The notes under the pieces are model-generated. The model did not search any database. It was given only the letters and a program-made list of their open reading frames with translations, and was not told the DNA's origin. DNA of 64,000 nt, taken from positions 107,257-171,256 of the forward strand of contig QHTE01000053.1 of assembly GCA_003220685.1 (NCBI GenBank). Direction: 5' to 3'. This stretch comes from Candidatus Rokuibacteriota bacterium (lineage in GTDB: Bacteria; Methylomirabilota; Methylomirabilia; Rokubacteriales; CSP1-6). Shown in pieces: positions 43,134-52,122 of this stretch; position 1 is the first letter of the stretch; each line of letters starts with the position of its first letter. The translations under genes were made by a program, and so were the position numbers.

Positions 43134-44627
43134 ATGAAGAGTCGGCCAACACGACGCGCGTTCATGGTGGGGATGCTCGCCCTCGCCCTGCCCGCTCGCG
43201 CCGGCGCCGATGGATTCCCCGGCGGTCTCGGTGAGGTGTTCGGGCCCCGCTTCGGAGCCCGACCGAACCTGCAAGATCTGAGACCGCGTCGACGTCCCGG
43301 GCCGGGAGCGATTGACCGGCTCCGCCACTGGAACGAGATCGCCGTCGACGCCAGCGGCCTCGACCATACGCCAGTGCCACCCGGCGACCCTCGCGTCTTC
43401 GGGGAGCAAGTGGGCCCCGGGCGATCGAGTCGCGCGATGGCCATCGTGCACATCGCGGTCTTCGACGCCCTGAATGCCATCGTCGGCGGCTACCAGGGGT
43501 ACACGGGCCTTCGCCCCGCTCCCGATGGCGCCTCGGTGGAGGCCGCGATCGCGCTGGCGGCGCACGACACGCTCGTCGCCCTCTTTCCCTCGCAGAAAGC
43601 CGATCTGGACGCGGAGCTCGTCGATGACCTCGCCGTCGTGCGCGATGGGCGCGCCAAGACCAACGGGATCAAGATCGGCCAATCGGCCGCCGCCGCCATC
43701 CTCGGGCGGCGCGCCGACGACGGCGCCCAGCACGCGGAGCCACGCGTCGGCATCGACTTCATCACGGGGGATGAGCCAGGCGAGTGGCGCCAGGATCCGA
43801 TCAGTCAGCACCCGCTCGCGCTGGGCGCTCACTGGGGCGAGGTTGCGCCGTTCGTCCTCAAGTCGGGCGATCAGTTTCGGGTGCCGCCGCCACCCGGGCT
43901 CGACAGCCGCGAATACACCGCCGCCTACAACGAGGTGAAAGCGCTCGGCGGCGACGGGGTGAACACCCGCACCGCGCGCGCCGACGAGCAGACAGTCGCG
44001 GGCATTTACTGGGCGTACGACGGCACGCCGAGCCTCTGCGCGCCGCCTCGGCTCTACAACCAGATCGCGATGCGCATCGCCACGCAGCGGAAGACCGGTC
44101 CCATCGAGCTGGCGCGCCTCCTGGCCTTGATCAACGTGGCGATGGCCGACGCGGGCATCGCGATCTGGGAGTCGAAGTACCATTACGAGTTCTGGCGGCC
44201 GGTGACAGGCATTCGTGAGCCCGACGGCAATCCGCGAACGGTGAAGGATCCCACATACTCACCGCTGGGCGCGCCCGCCAGCAACCTCACGGGCCCGAAC
44301 TTCACGCCGCCCTTCCCGGCCTATCCCTCGGGCCACGCCGGCTTCGGGGGCGCGCTCTTCCAGATCCTGCGCAACTTCTACGGGACCGATCGCATCGCCT
44401 TCACGTTCGTCTCCGACGAGTTCAACGGTGAGACGGTCGACAACCAGGGGCATGTCCGGCCTCTCGTGCCCCGCAGCTTCTCGTCGCTCTCGGACGCCGA
44501 GGAAGAGAACGGCCAGAGCCGCATCTACCTCGGCATCCACTGGGCCTTTGACAAGACGGAAGGAATCGCGCAGGGCCGGCGCGTGGCGGACTACGTCTTC
44601 AGCAAGGCCTTCACCCGCCGCGGCTAA
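43134..44627 (+). CDS. Exported vanadium-haloperoxidase/PAP2-type protein
   Basis: A 497-residue protein with a Tat-like signal ('RPTRRAFMVGMLALALP', ending 'ARAGADG'). The PAP2/haloperoxidase pocket is complete: Lys/Arg in 'ESKYHYEFWRPVTGI', 'AYPSGHAGFGGALFQ' (P-S-G-H) and 'SRIYLGIHWAFDKTEG' (S-R-x-x-x-G-x-H-x-x-x-D). Family members oxidise halides with vanadate or hydrolyse phosphate esters; length and His-rich pocket suit a haloperoxidase. The ATG follows 'ATAGGAGGGCGTC'. Confidence 0.88.
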   Translation: MKSRPTRRAFMVGMLALALPARAGADGFPGGLGEVFGPRFGARPNLQDLRPRRRPGPGAIDRLRHWNEIAVDASGLDHTPVPPGDPRVFGEQVGPGRSSRAMAIVHIAVFDALNAIVGGYQGYTGLRPAPDGASVEAAIALAAHDTLVALFPSQKADLDAELVDDLAVVRDGRAKTNGIKIGQSAAAAILGRRADDGAQHAEPRVGIDFITGDEPGEWRQDPISQHPLALGAHWGEVAPFVLKSGDQFRVPPPPGLDSREYTAAYNEVKALGGDGVNTRTARADEQTVAGIYWAYDGTPSLCAPPRLYNQIAMRIATQRKTGPIELARLLALINVAMADAGIAIWESKYHYEFWRPVTGIREPDGNPRTVKDPTYSPLGAPASNLTGPNFTPPFPAYPSGHAGFGGALFQILRNFYGTDRIAFTFVSDEFNGETVDNQGHVRPLVPRSFSSLSDAEEENGQSRIYLGIHWAFDKTEGIAQGRRVADYVFSKAFTRRG

Positions 44628-44649
44628 TATGAGGCCCGTGGCGGGCCCG

Positions 44650-44744
44650 TCGAGGCCCCCAACCGCGAAGCGATCTTGAGGGGCGGCCCGGCTACGCAGG
44701 GCCGTCTCGAGCGCGGGGGGCTTGGGGGCGCTTCGGGGCCCCCC
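44650..44744. repeat. Dispersed intergenic repeat (family B), copy 2 (inverted)
   Basis: Carries the same blocks as 36005-36120 in reverse complement: 'GAGGCCCCCAACCGCGAAGC', 'GATCTTGAGGGGC', 'GGCCGTCTCGAGCGCGGGGG' and 'CTTCGGGGCCCCCC'. It sits between the convergent haloperoxidase and SDR genes, where it could act as a two-way terminator or a mobile repeat. Confidence 0.85.
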
Positions 44745-44751
44745 ATGTACC

Positions 44752-45518
44752 TCAATGCATGACGAGGCCGCCGTCGACGCTCAGCGCCTGGCCCGTCATG
44801 TAGCCCGACTTGCTCGAGACGAGAAAGCCGATGACGTTGGCGACGTCCTCGGGGCGCTCCATCCGCCCGAGCGGCACCGTGCCGGCGCGCTGGCGCGTGA
44901 ACTCCTCGGGGCTCAATTGCCCTGATCGCGGGCCACGGCGGTCCACATGTCGGTCTCCACGAAGCCCGGGCAGACGCAGTTCACGCGGATCCCGTCGGCG
45001 GCGTGGGCCAGCGCGAGGCTCTTGGTCATGCTGACGACCGCGGCCTTGCTCGCGTTGTAGGGTAGGTTGTTCTTACTGCCGATCTTGCCGGCCATCGACG
45101 CCAGGCTGACGATGGCGCCCCGCTTCTGCGCGATCATCGTCGGCAGCACCGCCTGGCTGGCGAAGAACACCGCCTTGGCGTTCACGTTCATGATCGCGTC
45201 CCAGTGCTCCTCGGTCACCTCGAGCGAGAGCGCCGCGCGGTAGATGCCCGCGTTGTTGACGAGGATGTCGATCCGGCCGAACTCGGCGCGCGCCCGGTCG
45301 GCCATGGCCTTGAGGTCCGAGCGCGACGTCACGTCGGTTCTCACGACGCTCACGCGGCGTCCCACCCCCTTGACCTCGGCGGCCGTGCGCTCGGCTCCAG
45401 CCTGATCCAGCTCGGCGACGACGATGTCGGCGCCCATTCCGGCGAGCTCCAGCGCGGTGGCGCGGCCGATGCCGCGTCCGGCGCCGGTGACGATTGCGAC
45501 CTGTCCTGAAAGCTCCAT
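44752..45518 (-). pseudogene. SDR-family oxidoreductase with a one-base frameshift
   Basis: From the ATG at 45518: 'VAIVTGAGRGIGRATALELA', 'ILVNNAGIYRA', Ser 'LASMAGKIGSKNN', YxxxK 'LPYNASKAAVV'. The frame ends at 'WTAVARDQGN', while the expected continuation 'QLSPEEFTRQRAGTVPLG', then 'ALSVDGGLVMH' is in the next frame. The break is near 44913-44924 ('GGGCAATTG'). The total is one base short of a multiple of three. With one base restored it is a normal 255-residue SDR, so sequencing error is likely. Confidence 0.85.
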
Positions 45519-45578
45519 GAGCGATCTCCTCTATAGGCGATGGCGAACGTTACGTGGCGATGGCGAGGCGGGCCTCCG

Positions 45579-46796
45579 TCAGGTCTTGACGGGCTCGATC
45601 ACACCTGCCGCGTGCAGCGCCGCCAGCTCGTCCTTGCTGAGCCCGAGAATGTCCGCGAGCACGCGGTCGGTGTCCTGACCGAGAAGCGGGGCCGGGCGGG
45701 CGACGGCGGGCTCGGCGCCGTGCAGGCGGATCGGCGAGATCGGGACCTTCGTCTTTCCGCGCCGCGGGTGCTCGATCTCCTTCCAGACGCCGCGCGCGTT
45801 CAGGTGGGGATCGGCGACGACCTCGGCGGCCGTGCGCACCGGCGCGCAGGGCACGTGGGCTTCGGTGAGGATCGCCATCACCTCGTTCTTCGAGCGCTCG
45901 CGCGTCCACGCCGTCACCATCGCGTCGATCTGGTCGACCCTCGCGGCCCGCCCGGGTGTCGTGGCGTAGTCCGGATGCGTGAGCAGATCTTCGCGCCCGA
46001 GTACTTTCGTGATGCTCTCCCAGTGGCGGTCGGACGCGGTGAAGATGGCGATGTGCCCGTCACGCGTCTCGTAGACGTTGTAGGGAGCCATCGCGAGCGC
46101 GGGATGGCGGTTGCCGGTACGCGCCGGCACCGACGTGTCGCCGTCCATGAAGACGCCGAGCGCGCTGGCCAGCGCGATGATCGCGGCGTCGAGCATTGCG
46201 ACCTCGACGAACTGGCCCTGGCCCGTGCGCTCGCGCTGCACGAGCGCGCCCAGGACGCCCGCGAAGAGGTGCACGCCGCCGAGAAAGTCGCACACCGCGG
46301 GGCCGGCTTTCACCGGCGGCCGGTCGGGGTACCCGGTCGCGTTCATGATGCCGCTCATCGCCTGGATCGTGAGATCCATCGCCGGCAGATCGCGGTACGG
46401 GCCGGAGAGGCCGAAACCGGTGCCGCTGCCGTAGACGAGCCGTGGGTTCTCCTTGTGCAGCACCTCCCAGCCGAGGCCGAGACGGTTCATCACGCCGGCG
46501 GCGAAGTTCTCGACGACGACGTCGGCCTTGCGAGCCAGGCCGAGGAAGATCGCCTTGCCGTCGGGATGCTTCAAGTCGAGCACCACCGACTCCTTGTTGG
46601 AGTTCAGCATCACGAGCGGGTAGGGCTCGACTTGCCGTTTCCGGCGCCGCACGATGTCGCCCTCGGGGCCTTCGATCTTGAGCACGCGGGCGCCCATGAA
46701 GCCGAGCAGCAGGCCGCAGTAGGGCCCGTTGTAGATCTGGCCGAGATCGAGCACGAGCATGCCCTCGAGCGGGCGGCGGACGGCGGTCGTCGTCAT
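45579..46796 (-). CDS. CaiB/BaiF-family CoA transferase
   Basis: A 405-residue class III CoA transferase. 'LEGMLVLDLGQIYNGPYCGL', 'GARVLKIEGPEGD', and the catalytic Asp in 'LPAMDLTIQAMSGIM' with 'CDFLGGVHLFAGVLGALVQR' are characteristic. It moves CoA between carboxylic acids, activating an organic acid for degradation. It is 15 bases downstream of the Zn-dehydrogenase gene in a dehydrogenase-transferase pair. Confidence 0.92.
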   Translation of the reverse strand: MTTTAVRRPLEGMLVLDLGQIYNGPYCGLLLGFMGARVLKIEGPEGDIVRRRKRQVEPYPLVMLNSNKESVVLDLKHPDGKAIFLGLARKADVVVENFAAGVMNRLGLGWEVLHKENPRLVYGSGTGFGLSGPYRDLPAMDLTIQAMSGIMNATGYPDRPPVKAGPAVCDFLGGVHLFAGVLGALVQRERTGQGQFVEVAMLDAAIIALASALGVFMDGDTSVPARTGNRHPALAMAPYNVYETRDGHIAIFTASDRHWESITKVLGREDLLTHPDYATTPGRAARVDQIDAMVTAWTRERSKNEVMAILTEAHVPCAPVRTAAEVVADPHLNARGVWKEIEHPRRGKTKVPISPIRLHGAEPAVARPAPLLGQDTDRVLADILGLSKDELAALHAAGVIEPVKT

Positions 46797-46811
46797 CGAC
46801 GTCGGGGCTCC

Positions 46812-47813
46812 TCAGGCGCTCGCCGGCATGATCATGGTCTTCACGCCGCGGCCGGCGGCGGCGTGTGCGAACGCATCGCCGATCCGCTCGAGCGGGAATC
46901 GCGCGGTGACCAGTCGCTTCAAGCCGAGCTTGGGCATCAGCGCGAGGGCGCGCTTGTAGGCGGTACCGCGGCCGAATGCGCCGCCGATCCTGATCTCGCG
47001 GAAGTGCACGTCCCAGAGGTCGAGCGGCAGGACGCTCCCCTTGGGATTCACGCCGACGAGCTGGAAGAAACCGTTGGGACGGGTCAGCGCGATCGCCTCT
47101 CGGACCAGCTCGGGCTTGCCGACCGCCTCGCACACGACGTCGGCGCCGCGCCCGCCCGTGAGCTCCATGATTCGAGCCCTCAGATCTTCGCGCACCGAAT
47201 CGATCACCACGGCGGCGCCCAGGCTCTTCGCCATGCGGCGCCGCTCTTCGATGGGATCCGACATGATCAGGCGCTTCGCTCCCAGACGCCCCGCCAGCAC
47301 CATGGTGACGAGCCCCATGATGCCGCCGCCGATGACGAGCACGCTCGCGCCGCGCGGCATCCGAAAACCCTCGAGCCCGGCCAGACAGCAGGCGGTGGGC
47401 TCCGTCATCGCTGCGGTGGTCGGATCGAGCCCCCGCGGGAGCGCGTGGACGTTGCGCGCGGGCAACGCGACACGCTCGGCAAAGCCGCCGACGCGCACGC
47501 ACTGCGGACACTGGCTCACGCGCCCGGCCGCACACTCCACGCATTTTCCGCAGCCGTAGGAGGGCTCGCAGCCGACCGCGCGTCCGACGAGGCTCTTGGG
47601 AACGCCGCGCCCGACCTCGCGCACAACGCCGGTGTATTCGTGGCCGAGCACGAGCGGCGGCTTCCACGGGAACAGCCCCTGTGTCGCGTGGACGTCGGTG
47701 CCGCAGATGCCCGCGGCGTGCACGTCGACGACGACCTGCCCGGGCCCGGCGACGGGCTCCGGCGCCGTGTCGATCGTGAAGCGGTCCGCGCCTTGCCAGG
47801 TCGCGACTTTCAT
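46812..47813 (-). CDS. Zinc-dependent medium-chain dehydrogenase
   Basis: A 333-residue MDR protein. Catalytic Zn site: 'AAGICGTDVHATQG' (Cys) and 'LGHEYTGVVREVG' (His-Glu). Structural zinc Cys cluster 'GCEPSYGCGKCVECAAGRVS'. Rossmann 'VLVIGGGIMGLVTMVLAG'. Close to threonine/sorbitol dehydrogenases. It oxidises an alcohol or polyol with NAD(P). Confidence 0.92.
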   Translation of the reverse strand: MKVATWQGADRFTIDTAPEPVAGPGQVVVDVHAAGICGTDVHATQGLFPWKPPLVLGHEYTGVVREVGRGVPKSLVGRAVGCEPSYGCGKCVECAAGRVSQCPQCVRVGGFAERVALPARNVHALPRGLDPTTAAMTEPTACCLAGLEGFRMPRGASVLVIGGGIMGLVTMVLAGRLGAKRLIMSDPIEERRRMAKSLGAAVVIDSVREDLRARIMELTGGRGADVVCEAVGKPELVREAIALTRPNGFFQLVGVNPKGSVLPLDLWDVHFREIRIGGAFGRGTAYKRALALMPKLGLKRLVTARFPLERIGDAFAHAAAGRGVKTMIMPASA

Positions 47814-47822
47814 ATCAGTACC

Positions 47823-48447
47823 TCACCTCGCGGGTGTCGCCTCGGCGTGCCGGGAGAATTGCGGCATCACCTCGGTGGCGAGCAGCTCCATCGAGCGGCG
47901 CCAGAGCTTGGGCTGATCGAAGGAGAGCCCGTTCTCCGGGTCCGACAGGTAGTCCTCCGCTTCGGCGTCGGTCTCGGCGACGAGCATGGTGCGCGACACG
48001 CGCCAGACGTCGGGGTCCGGCCGCCGGCCGACCTTTTCGCAGCCTTCGATGTAGCGCTCCCAGTGGCCGCGCAGATACCGGCGGTGGAAGAACTGCCCGG
48101 AGATCGGGATCCAGCCCAGCTCGCCGGCCGTGCGCGCGCTCGACGAGTTGGGCGTCAGGATCGAGAGCGCGATCGGCGGATGCGGCTGCTGGAACGGCCG
48201 GGGCATGTAGCCCACCTTGAACTCGGGCCAGATGGCCTGCTCGAGCGCAATCTTCCAGAAGCGGCCGTCCATCCGGTAGGGCGGATCCTGGGACCAGAGC
48301 TTCAGCACCATGTCGATGGACTCGAGCACCATCTGCTTGCTCGCCGACGAATGCCTCGGAAAGGCCGAGCCGATCCGCGAGGACGATCGCCTCCTGGTCC
48401 TCTTCGAGCAGGGCGGCGTAGTCGCGCGCGGGGTGGTGGAAGGCCAT
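47823..48447 (-). pseudogene. LLM-class flavin oxidoreductase with a large internal deletion
   Basis: It starts normally from the ATG at 48447 ('FHHPARDYAALLEEDQEAIV', 'LGLSEAFVGE') and then, near 48335-48345, jumps frame and position to 'VLESIDMVLKLWSQDPPYR', 'MPRPFQQPHPPIALSILTPN' and 'WERYIEGCEKVGRRPDPDVW'. About 100 residues of barrel are missing. The 3' part reads on to the stop at 47823. A functional enzyme is not expected. Third broken gene in this 10-kb stretch. Confidence 0.8.
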
Positions 48448-48522
48448 CGCCGGACGCTCCTTTCGATCTCCGGTGAGGCTATCACACGCTGCGGAATGAC
48501 ATACAATCCGCCCAATCTCTTT

Positions 48523-48580
48523 TATAGGCGCGCCTCGGCCGGGCGGGGCCCTAGCCCCGACGGCCTGCAGCGCGCACCAC
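48523..48580 (-). repeat. Dispersed intergenic repeat (family A), inverted copy
   Basis: TATAGGCGCGCCTCGGCCGG through 'GACGGCCTGCAGCGCGCACC' is the reverse complement of the elements at 26642-26764. It fills the gap between the broken LLM gene and the CMD gene. A few bases differ from the tandem copies. Confidence 0.85.
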
Positions 48581-48598
48581 CGAAAAGGAGCCCCCACC

Positions 48599-48991
48599 AT
48601 GGCCGTGAGCGAGACCTACGAGAAGGGACGCGAGATGCGTCGCCAGCTGCTCGGCGACGCCTACATCGAGCGCATCAACCAGACCGCGTACGCCGATCCC
48701 CACATGAAAAAGTTCCTCGACGTGGCGACCGAGAACGTGTTCGGCGCCCTGTGGACGCGGCCGGGATTGGATCTCAAGACTCGTACCTTGATCTGCGTCG
48801 TGTCCGACGCCGCGACGGCGCGCACGCCCGAGCTCGCCCTCCATGTCCGAATGGCGCGCCGACAGGGCTGGAGCGAGGACGAGCTGATCGAGGTGCTCCT
48901 GCACCTCTCCGGCTACGTGGGAGTGCCGCTGATCCGCGAGGCGATGCTCACGGCGAAGGAGGTGTTCGCCGAGATGCGCAAGGAGCGCTGA
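48599..48991 (+). CDS. Carboxymuconolactone decarboxylase family protein (no Cys pair)
   Basis: A 130-residue CMD protein of the PcaC type: 'YEKGREMRRQLLGDAYIERI', 'FGALWTRPGLDLKTRTLICV', 'ARRQGWSEDELIEVLLHLSG'. No CxxC is present, so it is a decarboxylase- or isomerase-type member, not a redox one. This contrasts with the CxxU protein at 9609. 'GAAAAGGAGCCCCC' precedes the ATG. Confidence 0.88.
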   Translation: MAVSETYEKGREMRRQLLGDAYIERINQTAYADPHMKKFLDVATENVFGALWTRPGLDLKTRTLICVVSDAATARTPELALHVRMARRQGWSEDELIEVLLHLSGYVGVPLIREAMLTAKEVFAEMRKER

Positions 48992-49003
48992 CCGCGGCGG
49001 CGA

Positions 49004-49087
49004 TCAGGTGAGGAAGCGCCGGTAAGCCAGCGCGACGATCAACGCCAGGGCGAGCTGGAATAGGTCCAGGGGAGAAATCACGGGCAT
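49004..49087 (-). CDS. Possible 27-residue membrane peptide
   Basis: Reverse frame from the ATG at 49087: a short start, then 'LDLFQLALALIVALAYRRFL' ending in a basic tail and TGA. It is one hydrophobic helix with positive C-terminus. No homologue known to me and no strong ribosome site. Could be a fragment or a chance frame. Confidence 0.25.
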   Translation of the reverse strand: MPVISPLDLFQLALALIVALAYRRFLT

Positions 49088-49372
49088 CACGTTTGGCCAC
49101 CCTCCCACAGGGTGTCTGTATCGTTGTCGGTTTCGACCACTGCCCCGGCGCTCGCGATGGAGCTGCAAGCGATGTACCCGCCGTCCATTCTCCGGAGAGC
49201 GCGCGGGCGAACCGCGCGAAAGGGCTCGGGGACCGTACCGCGACCGTGTGCGGGCGCCAGCGCGGTCGGCGCGGCCCGGTCGTGAAAGCGTAAAGCCTTC
49301 CGACGATGCTGCCGTTCGGGTTCCAGAATTTGCGACAAGCCGGGCGTGCTATCGTCGCCCCGGGAGGTCCTC

Positions 49373-49573
49373 ATGTCCGTCGTCCTCGTCACGGATAGCA
49401 TCACCGGCATCGGCCTCGCCACGGCGCTCCACTTCGGGCGCCTCGGCGACGGAGTGTACGCCGGAGTCCGCAACATCGCCACCGCGACCGAGCTCACCAC
49501 GGCAGTCGAGGTCGAGAAGCTGCCGGATTTCAGTGGTAAACGGACTTCAGTGGCAAGAGGGAGGAATCCATGA
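49373..49573 (+). pseudogene. SDR N-terminal stub
   Basis: 'VVLVTDSITGIGLATALHFG' is the cofactor-binding start of an SDR (TGxxxGIG form), but the frame ends after about 66 codons, its last 20 residues unlike any SDR. The 3' end runs through a direct repeat TTCAGTGG (49529-49536 and 49546-49553) and overlaps the selenoprotein start by 4 bases. Probably a relic whose translation may couple into the next gene. Confidence 0.55.
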
Positions 49574-51216
49574 GCGCTGACAAGATCATGGTGCTGAACC
49601 CGATGGGCTTTCCGCCGAACGTGGTGAACAAGCCGCTGGCGCCTCGTCTGTCCACGCTCGAGGGCAAGACCGTCTATCTCGTCGACTGCCGCTTCGACGA
49701 CTCCGACGTCTTCCTCAAGCAGGTGCAGGCGTGGTTCGGCGAGCACATGCCGGGCGTGCGCACGGTCTTCAAGCCGCTCTCGAGCGTCTATCTGAAGGAC
49801 GATCCCGCGACCTGGGAGGAGATCAAGGCGAGGGGGCACGCCGCGATCGTCGGCGTCGGCCACTGAAGCACCTGCGCGCCGGCGGTCGCCGCGCACGCGA
49901 TGACGATCGAAGCGCAGTACGGAGTGCCCACCGTCGCCATGCACACCGACAAGTTCGACCGCGTGGCCCGCTCCGTGGCCGCGGTCAACGGCATGTCCGA
50001 GCTCCGACAGGTGTTCGTCCCCCAGCCGGTCATGGGCAAGACACAAGCCGAGCTCCGCGCCTACGTCGACGGGCGGGATCCGCTGACCGGGCGCCCGGTC
50101 ATGCAGGAGGTCGTCGAGGGGCTCACGGCGCCGTTCGACGGCCGCGGGGTGGGGACGATCGAGTACGACCGGTCGACGCCACGACTGGTCGAGGCGGACA
50201 CGGAGGAGAACCTGCATCGGTTGTTCATGGAGAGCCGGTGGACGGACTATCTCCCGATCGTGCTCCCGACCGAGGAGCGCGTCGCGGCCATGCTGGCGGC
50301 GACGCGCCGCAAGCCGGACGAGGTCGTCGGGCGCATGCGCCCCACGCACTTCCGCGAGGCGTGGGAGTACACGGTCGAGAAGGTGGCGGTGAACGCCGTG
50401 ATGGCCGGCGCCCGACCGGAGTACTTCCCGGTGATCCTGGCGCTGGCGGCCACCGGCGTCAGCGCCCGCGGCAGCACGACCAGCTCGATGGCCGCGATGG
50501 CCGTGGTCAACGGGCCGATCCGCAACGAGATCAAGATGAACGCCGGGACCGGGGCGCTCGCGCCCTACAACCACGCCAACGCGACGATCGGCCGCGCGTA
50601 CGGTCTGCTCTCGCAGAATCTCCAGGGCGGGTCCGTGCCCGGGCTCACCTACATGGGCTCGCAGGGCAACAACTACGCCTACAACAGCATCACGTTCCCG
50701 GAGAACGAGGAGCGGAGCCCCTGGGAGCCGTTCCACGTCCAGCACGGCTTCCGTCCGACCGACAGCACCGTGAGCGTCTTCAGCGGCTGTCGCGCGACGG
50801 CGTACACGCTCGGCATTCGCGAGAAGCACTGGCGCGAGCACGTCCGCAACATGCTGCGCGGCATGGATCCGCACATCCCGCCCGTGTTCGTGATCGATCC
50901 GATCACCGCGCGCCAGTTCATCGACCGCGGCGGCTTCACGAAGAAGGACGCGCTGATCGACTGGGTGTACGAGAACGCGCGGATGCCGGCCGCCGAGTTC
51001 TGGGACTACCAGCTCGTCCAGAACTATATCTACCCGCGCGCGACGTTCGGCGAGGAGCCCTGGGCGACGAAGCTCAAGGCCGCGCCGGACGAGATGGTCC
51101 AGATGTTCAAGCGCGAGGACATCCACGTGGTGGTCGTCGGCGGGGAGACGAACGGCTACTGGCGGATCGTGGGCGCCACGTACGCGAAGACCGTGTCGGT
51201 CGACGACTGGCGGTAG
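49570..51216 (+). CDS. UGSC-family (seleno)protein with in-frame UGA (UxxC) and a long C-terminal domain
   Basis: Conventional reading stops at TGA 49864-49866, but the same frame runs on to 51216, giving 548 residues. The TGA is codon 99 in 'AAIVGVGH-U-STCAPAVAA', exactly the U/C position of the U-x-x-C motif that gives the UGSC family its name (here U-S-T-C). The N-terminal module ('LSTLEGKTVYLVDCRFDDSD' ... 'YGVPTVAMHTDKF') matches the family. The C-terminal 350 residues ('NAVMAGARPEYFPVILALAA', 'NEIKMNAGTGALAPYNHANA', 'YAYNSITFPENEERSPWEPF') form a second conserved domain of unknown function. GGGAGG precedes the ATG. A SECIS-like hairpin follows the UGA. Function is presumed redox. Confidence 0.9.
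49876..49894 (+). promoter_or_regulatory. Bacterial SECIS-like hairpin of the UGSC selenoprotein
   Basis: GCG (49876-49878), bulged C (49879), CGGC (49880-49883), loop GGUC (49884-49887), GCCG (49888-49891), CGC (49892-49894). The loop starts 17 bases after the UGA. E. coli fdhF has the same plan: a 4-bp upper stem, one 5' bulge, and a GGUC loop 18 bases after its UGA. This is the best SECIS candidate in the window. Confidence 0.85.
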
Positions 51217-51294
51217 GGACGGGCTGGCTCCGCACTAGCTATCGCGTCCGACTGGTTCTTTGGTGGCGATCAGCGGCCGTCTTAAGGTGGTGGT

Positions 51295-52122
51295 ATGCCC
51301 GCACACCATCACCGCTCACGTGCCCGCTGGAACACCAGCGCATCATTGGTCGTCCTGATTGTCGGCCTTCTCGGGGCGGTGCCGCTCGCTGGCACCGGCC
51401 CGGCCCAGGTGACGTTCCCGGCCGCCCCCGCGGGGGGCGCCGCCGTTGTCGACGAAGCGAGGCTGATCGCCCCGCTCCATCAAGTGGATATCGAAGGGCT
51501 TGCCTTAGAGCTCAAGCGCGAGCATGGCTATCCCGTGACCGTGGTCACGATCCAGTCGCTCTCGGCTCACGGTGCCGGCGGTTACACGATCGAGCGGTAC
51601 GCGTCCGAGTTGCTGAAGGCGTGGCCCCCCGACGCGGACCGGCAGGGCTACGGCCTCACGCTGCTCGTCTCGGCCGACGATCGACTCGCGCGCATCGAGC
51701 TCGGGTCCGCGTGGCGTGGAGTGCACGACGGTCGGGCTCGGGAGATCATGGACCATCTGATCCTGCCGGCGTTCCGTCGTGGCGAGCTTTCCAAGGGGAT
51801 CCTGGCCGCCGTAAAGGGATTCGATGCCATGGGCCGCGGGCGTCGGCTGCCGGGCGAGTCCTGGTTCGGGTGGCTGATCCCGGCGGCCCTGGCCCCGGCG
51901 GATCAGCCGTGGTGGCTCATGCCGGCGATCGCCGCGGGCGCCATTGTGCTCGTCGCCGGCATCCTCTCTCTCGCTCGGAGCGGGCGAAAGGGCCTCGCGT
52001 GGGCGGCCGCCGGATTCTTCGGCGCCATCCTCCTCTCGCGGGTGATCGCCATGGCCAAGGGCGACGACTCGGGCGATTCCGGAGGCTCGACGGAGAGCAG
52101 CGGCGCTACTGGGAAATGGTAG
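51295..52122 (+). CDS. TPM-domain membrane protein
   Basis: A 275-residue protein: N-terminal signal/anchor ('ASLVVLIVGLLGAVPLAG'), a TPM domain ('VVDEARLIAPLHQVDIEGLA', 'YPVTVVTIQSLSAHG', 'DRQGYGLTLLVSADDRLARI', 'IMDHLILPAFRRGELSKGIL'), two membrane helices near residues 205-245 and a Gly/Ser-rich tail ('DDSGDSGGSTESSGATG'). TPM proteins have roles in acid phosphatase activity and photosystem repair; in bacteria they are mostly uncharacterised envelope proteins. Its stop lies in a family A repeat. Confidence 0.85.
   Translation: MPAHHHRSRARWNTSASLVVLIVGLLGAVPLAGTGPAQVTFPAAPAGGAAVVDEARLIAPLHQVDIEGLALELKREHGYPVTVVTIQSLSAHGAGGYTIERYASELLKAWPPDADRQGYGLTLLVSADDRLARIELGSAWRGVHDGRAREIMDHLILPAFRRGELSKGILAAVKGFDAMGRGRRLPGESWFGWLIPAALAPADQPWWLMPAIAAGAIVLVAGILSLARSGRKGLAWAAAGFFGAILLSRVIAMAKGDDSGDSGGSTESSGATGKW

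Noticed and set aside
44913-44924. TGA ending the SDR frame as selenocysteine
   Set aside because: The protein continues in a different frame, not the same one, so this is a frameshift.
49087-51126. Long open frame on the minus strand opposite the UGSC gene
   Set aside because: Arg/Val/His-rich with no family match; it is the antisense shadow of a high-GC gene. The same applies to many long reverse frames (for example 29072-32383 and 45540-48476).
9609-51216. UGA recoded generally (alternative genetic code)
   Set aside because: TGA ends many intact genes here (for instance 25525, 30223 and 55325), so the standard code holds; only the two TGAs at redox-Cys positions are read through.
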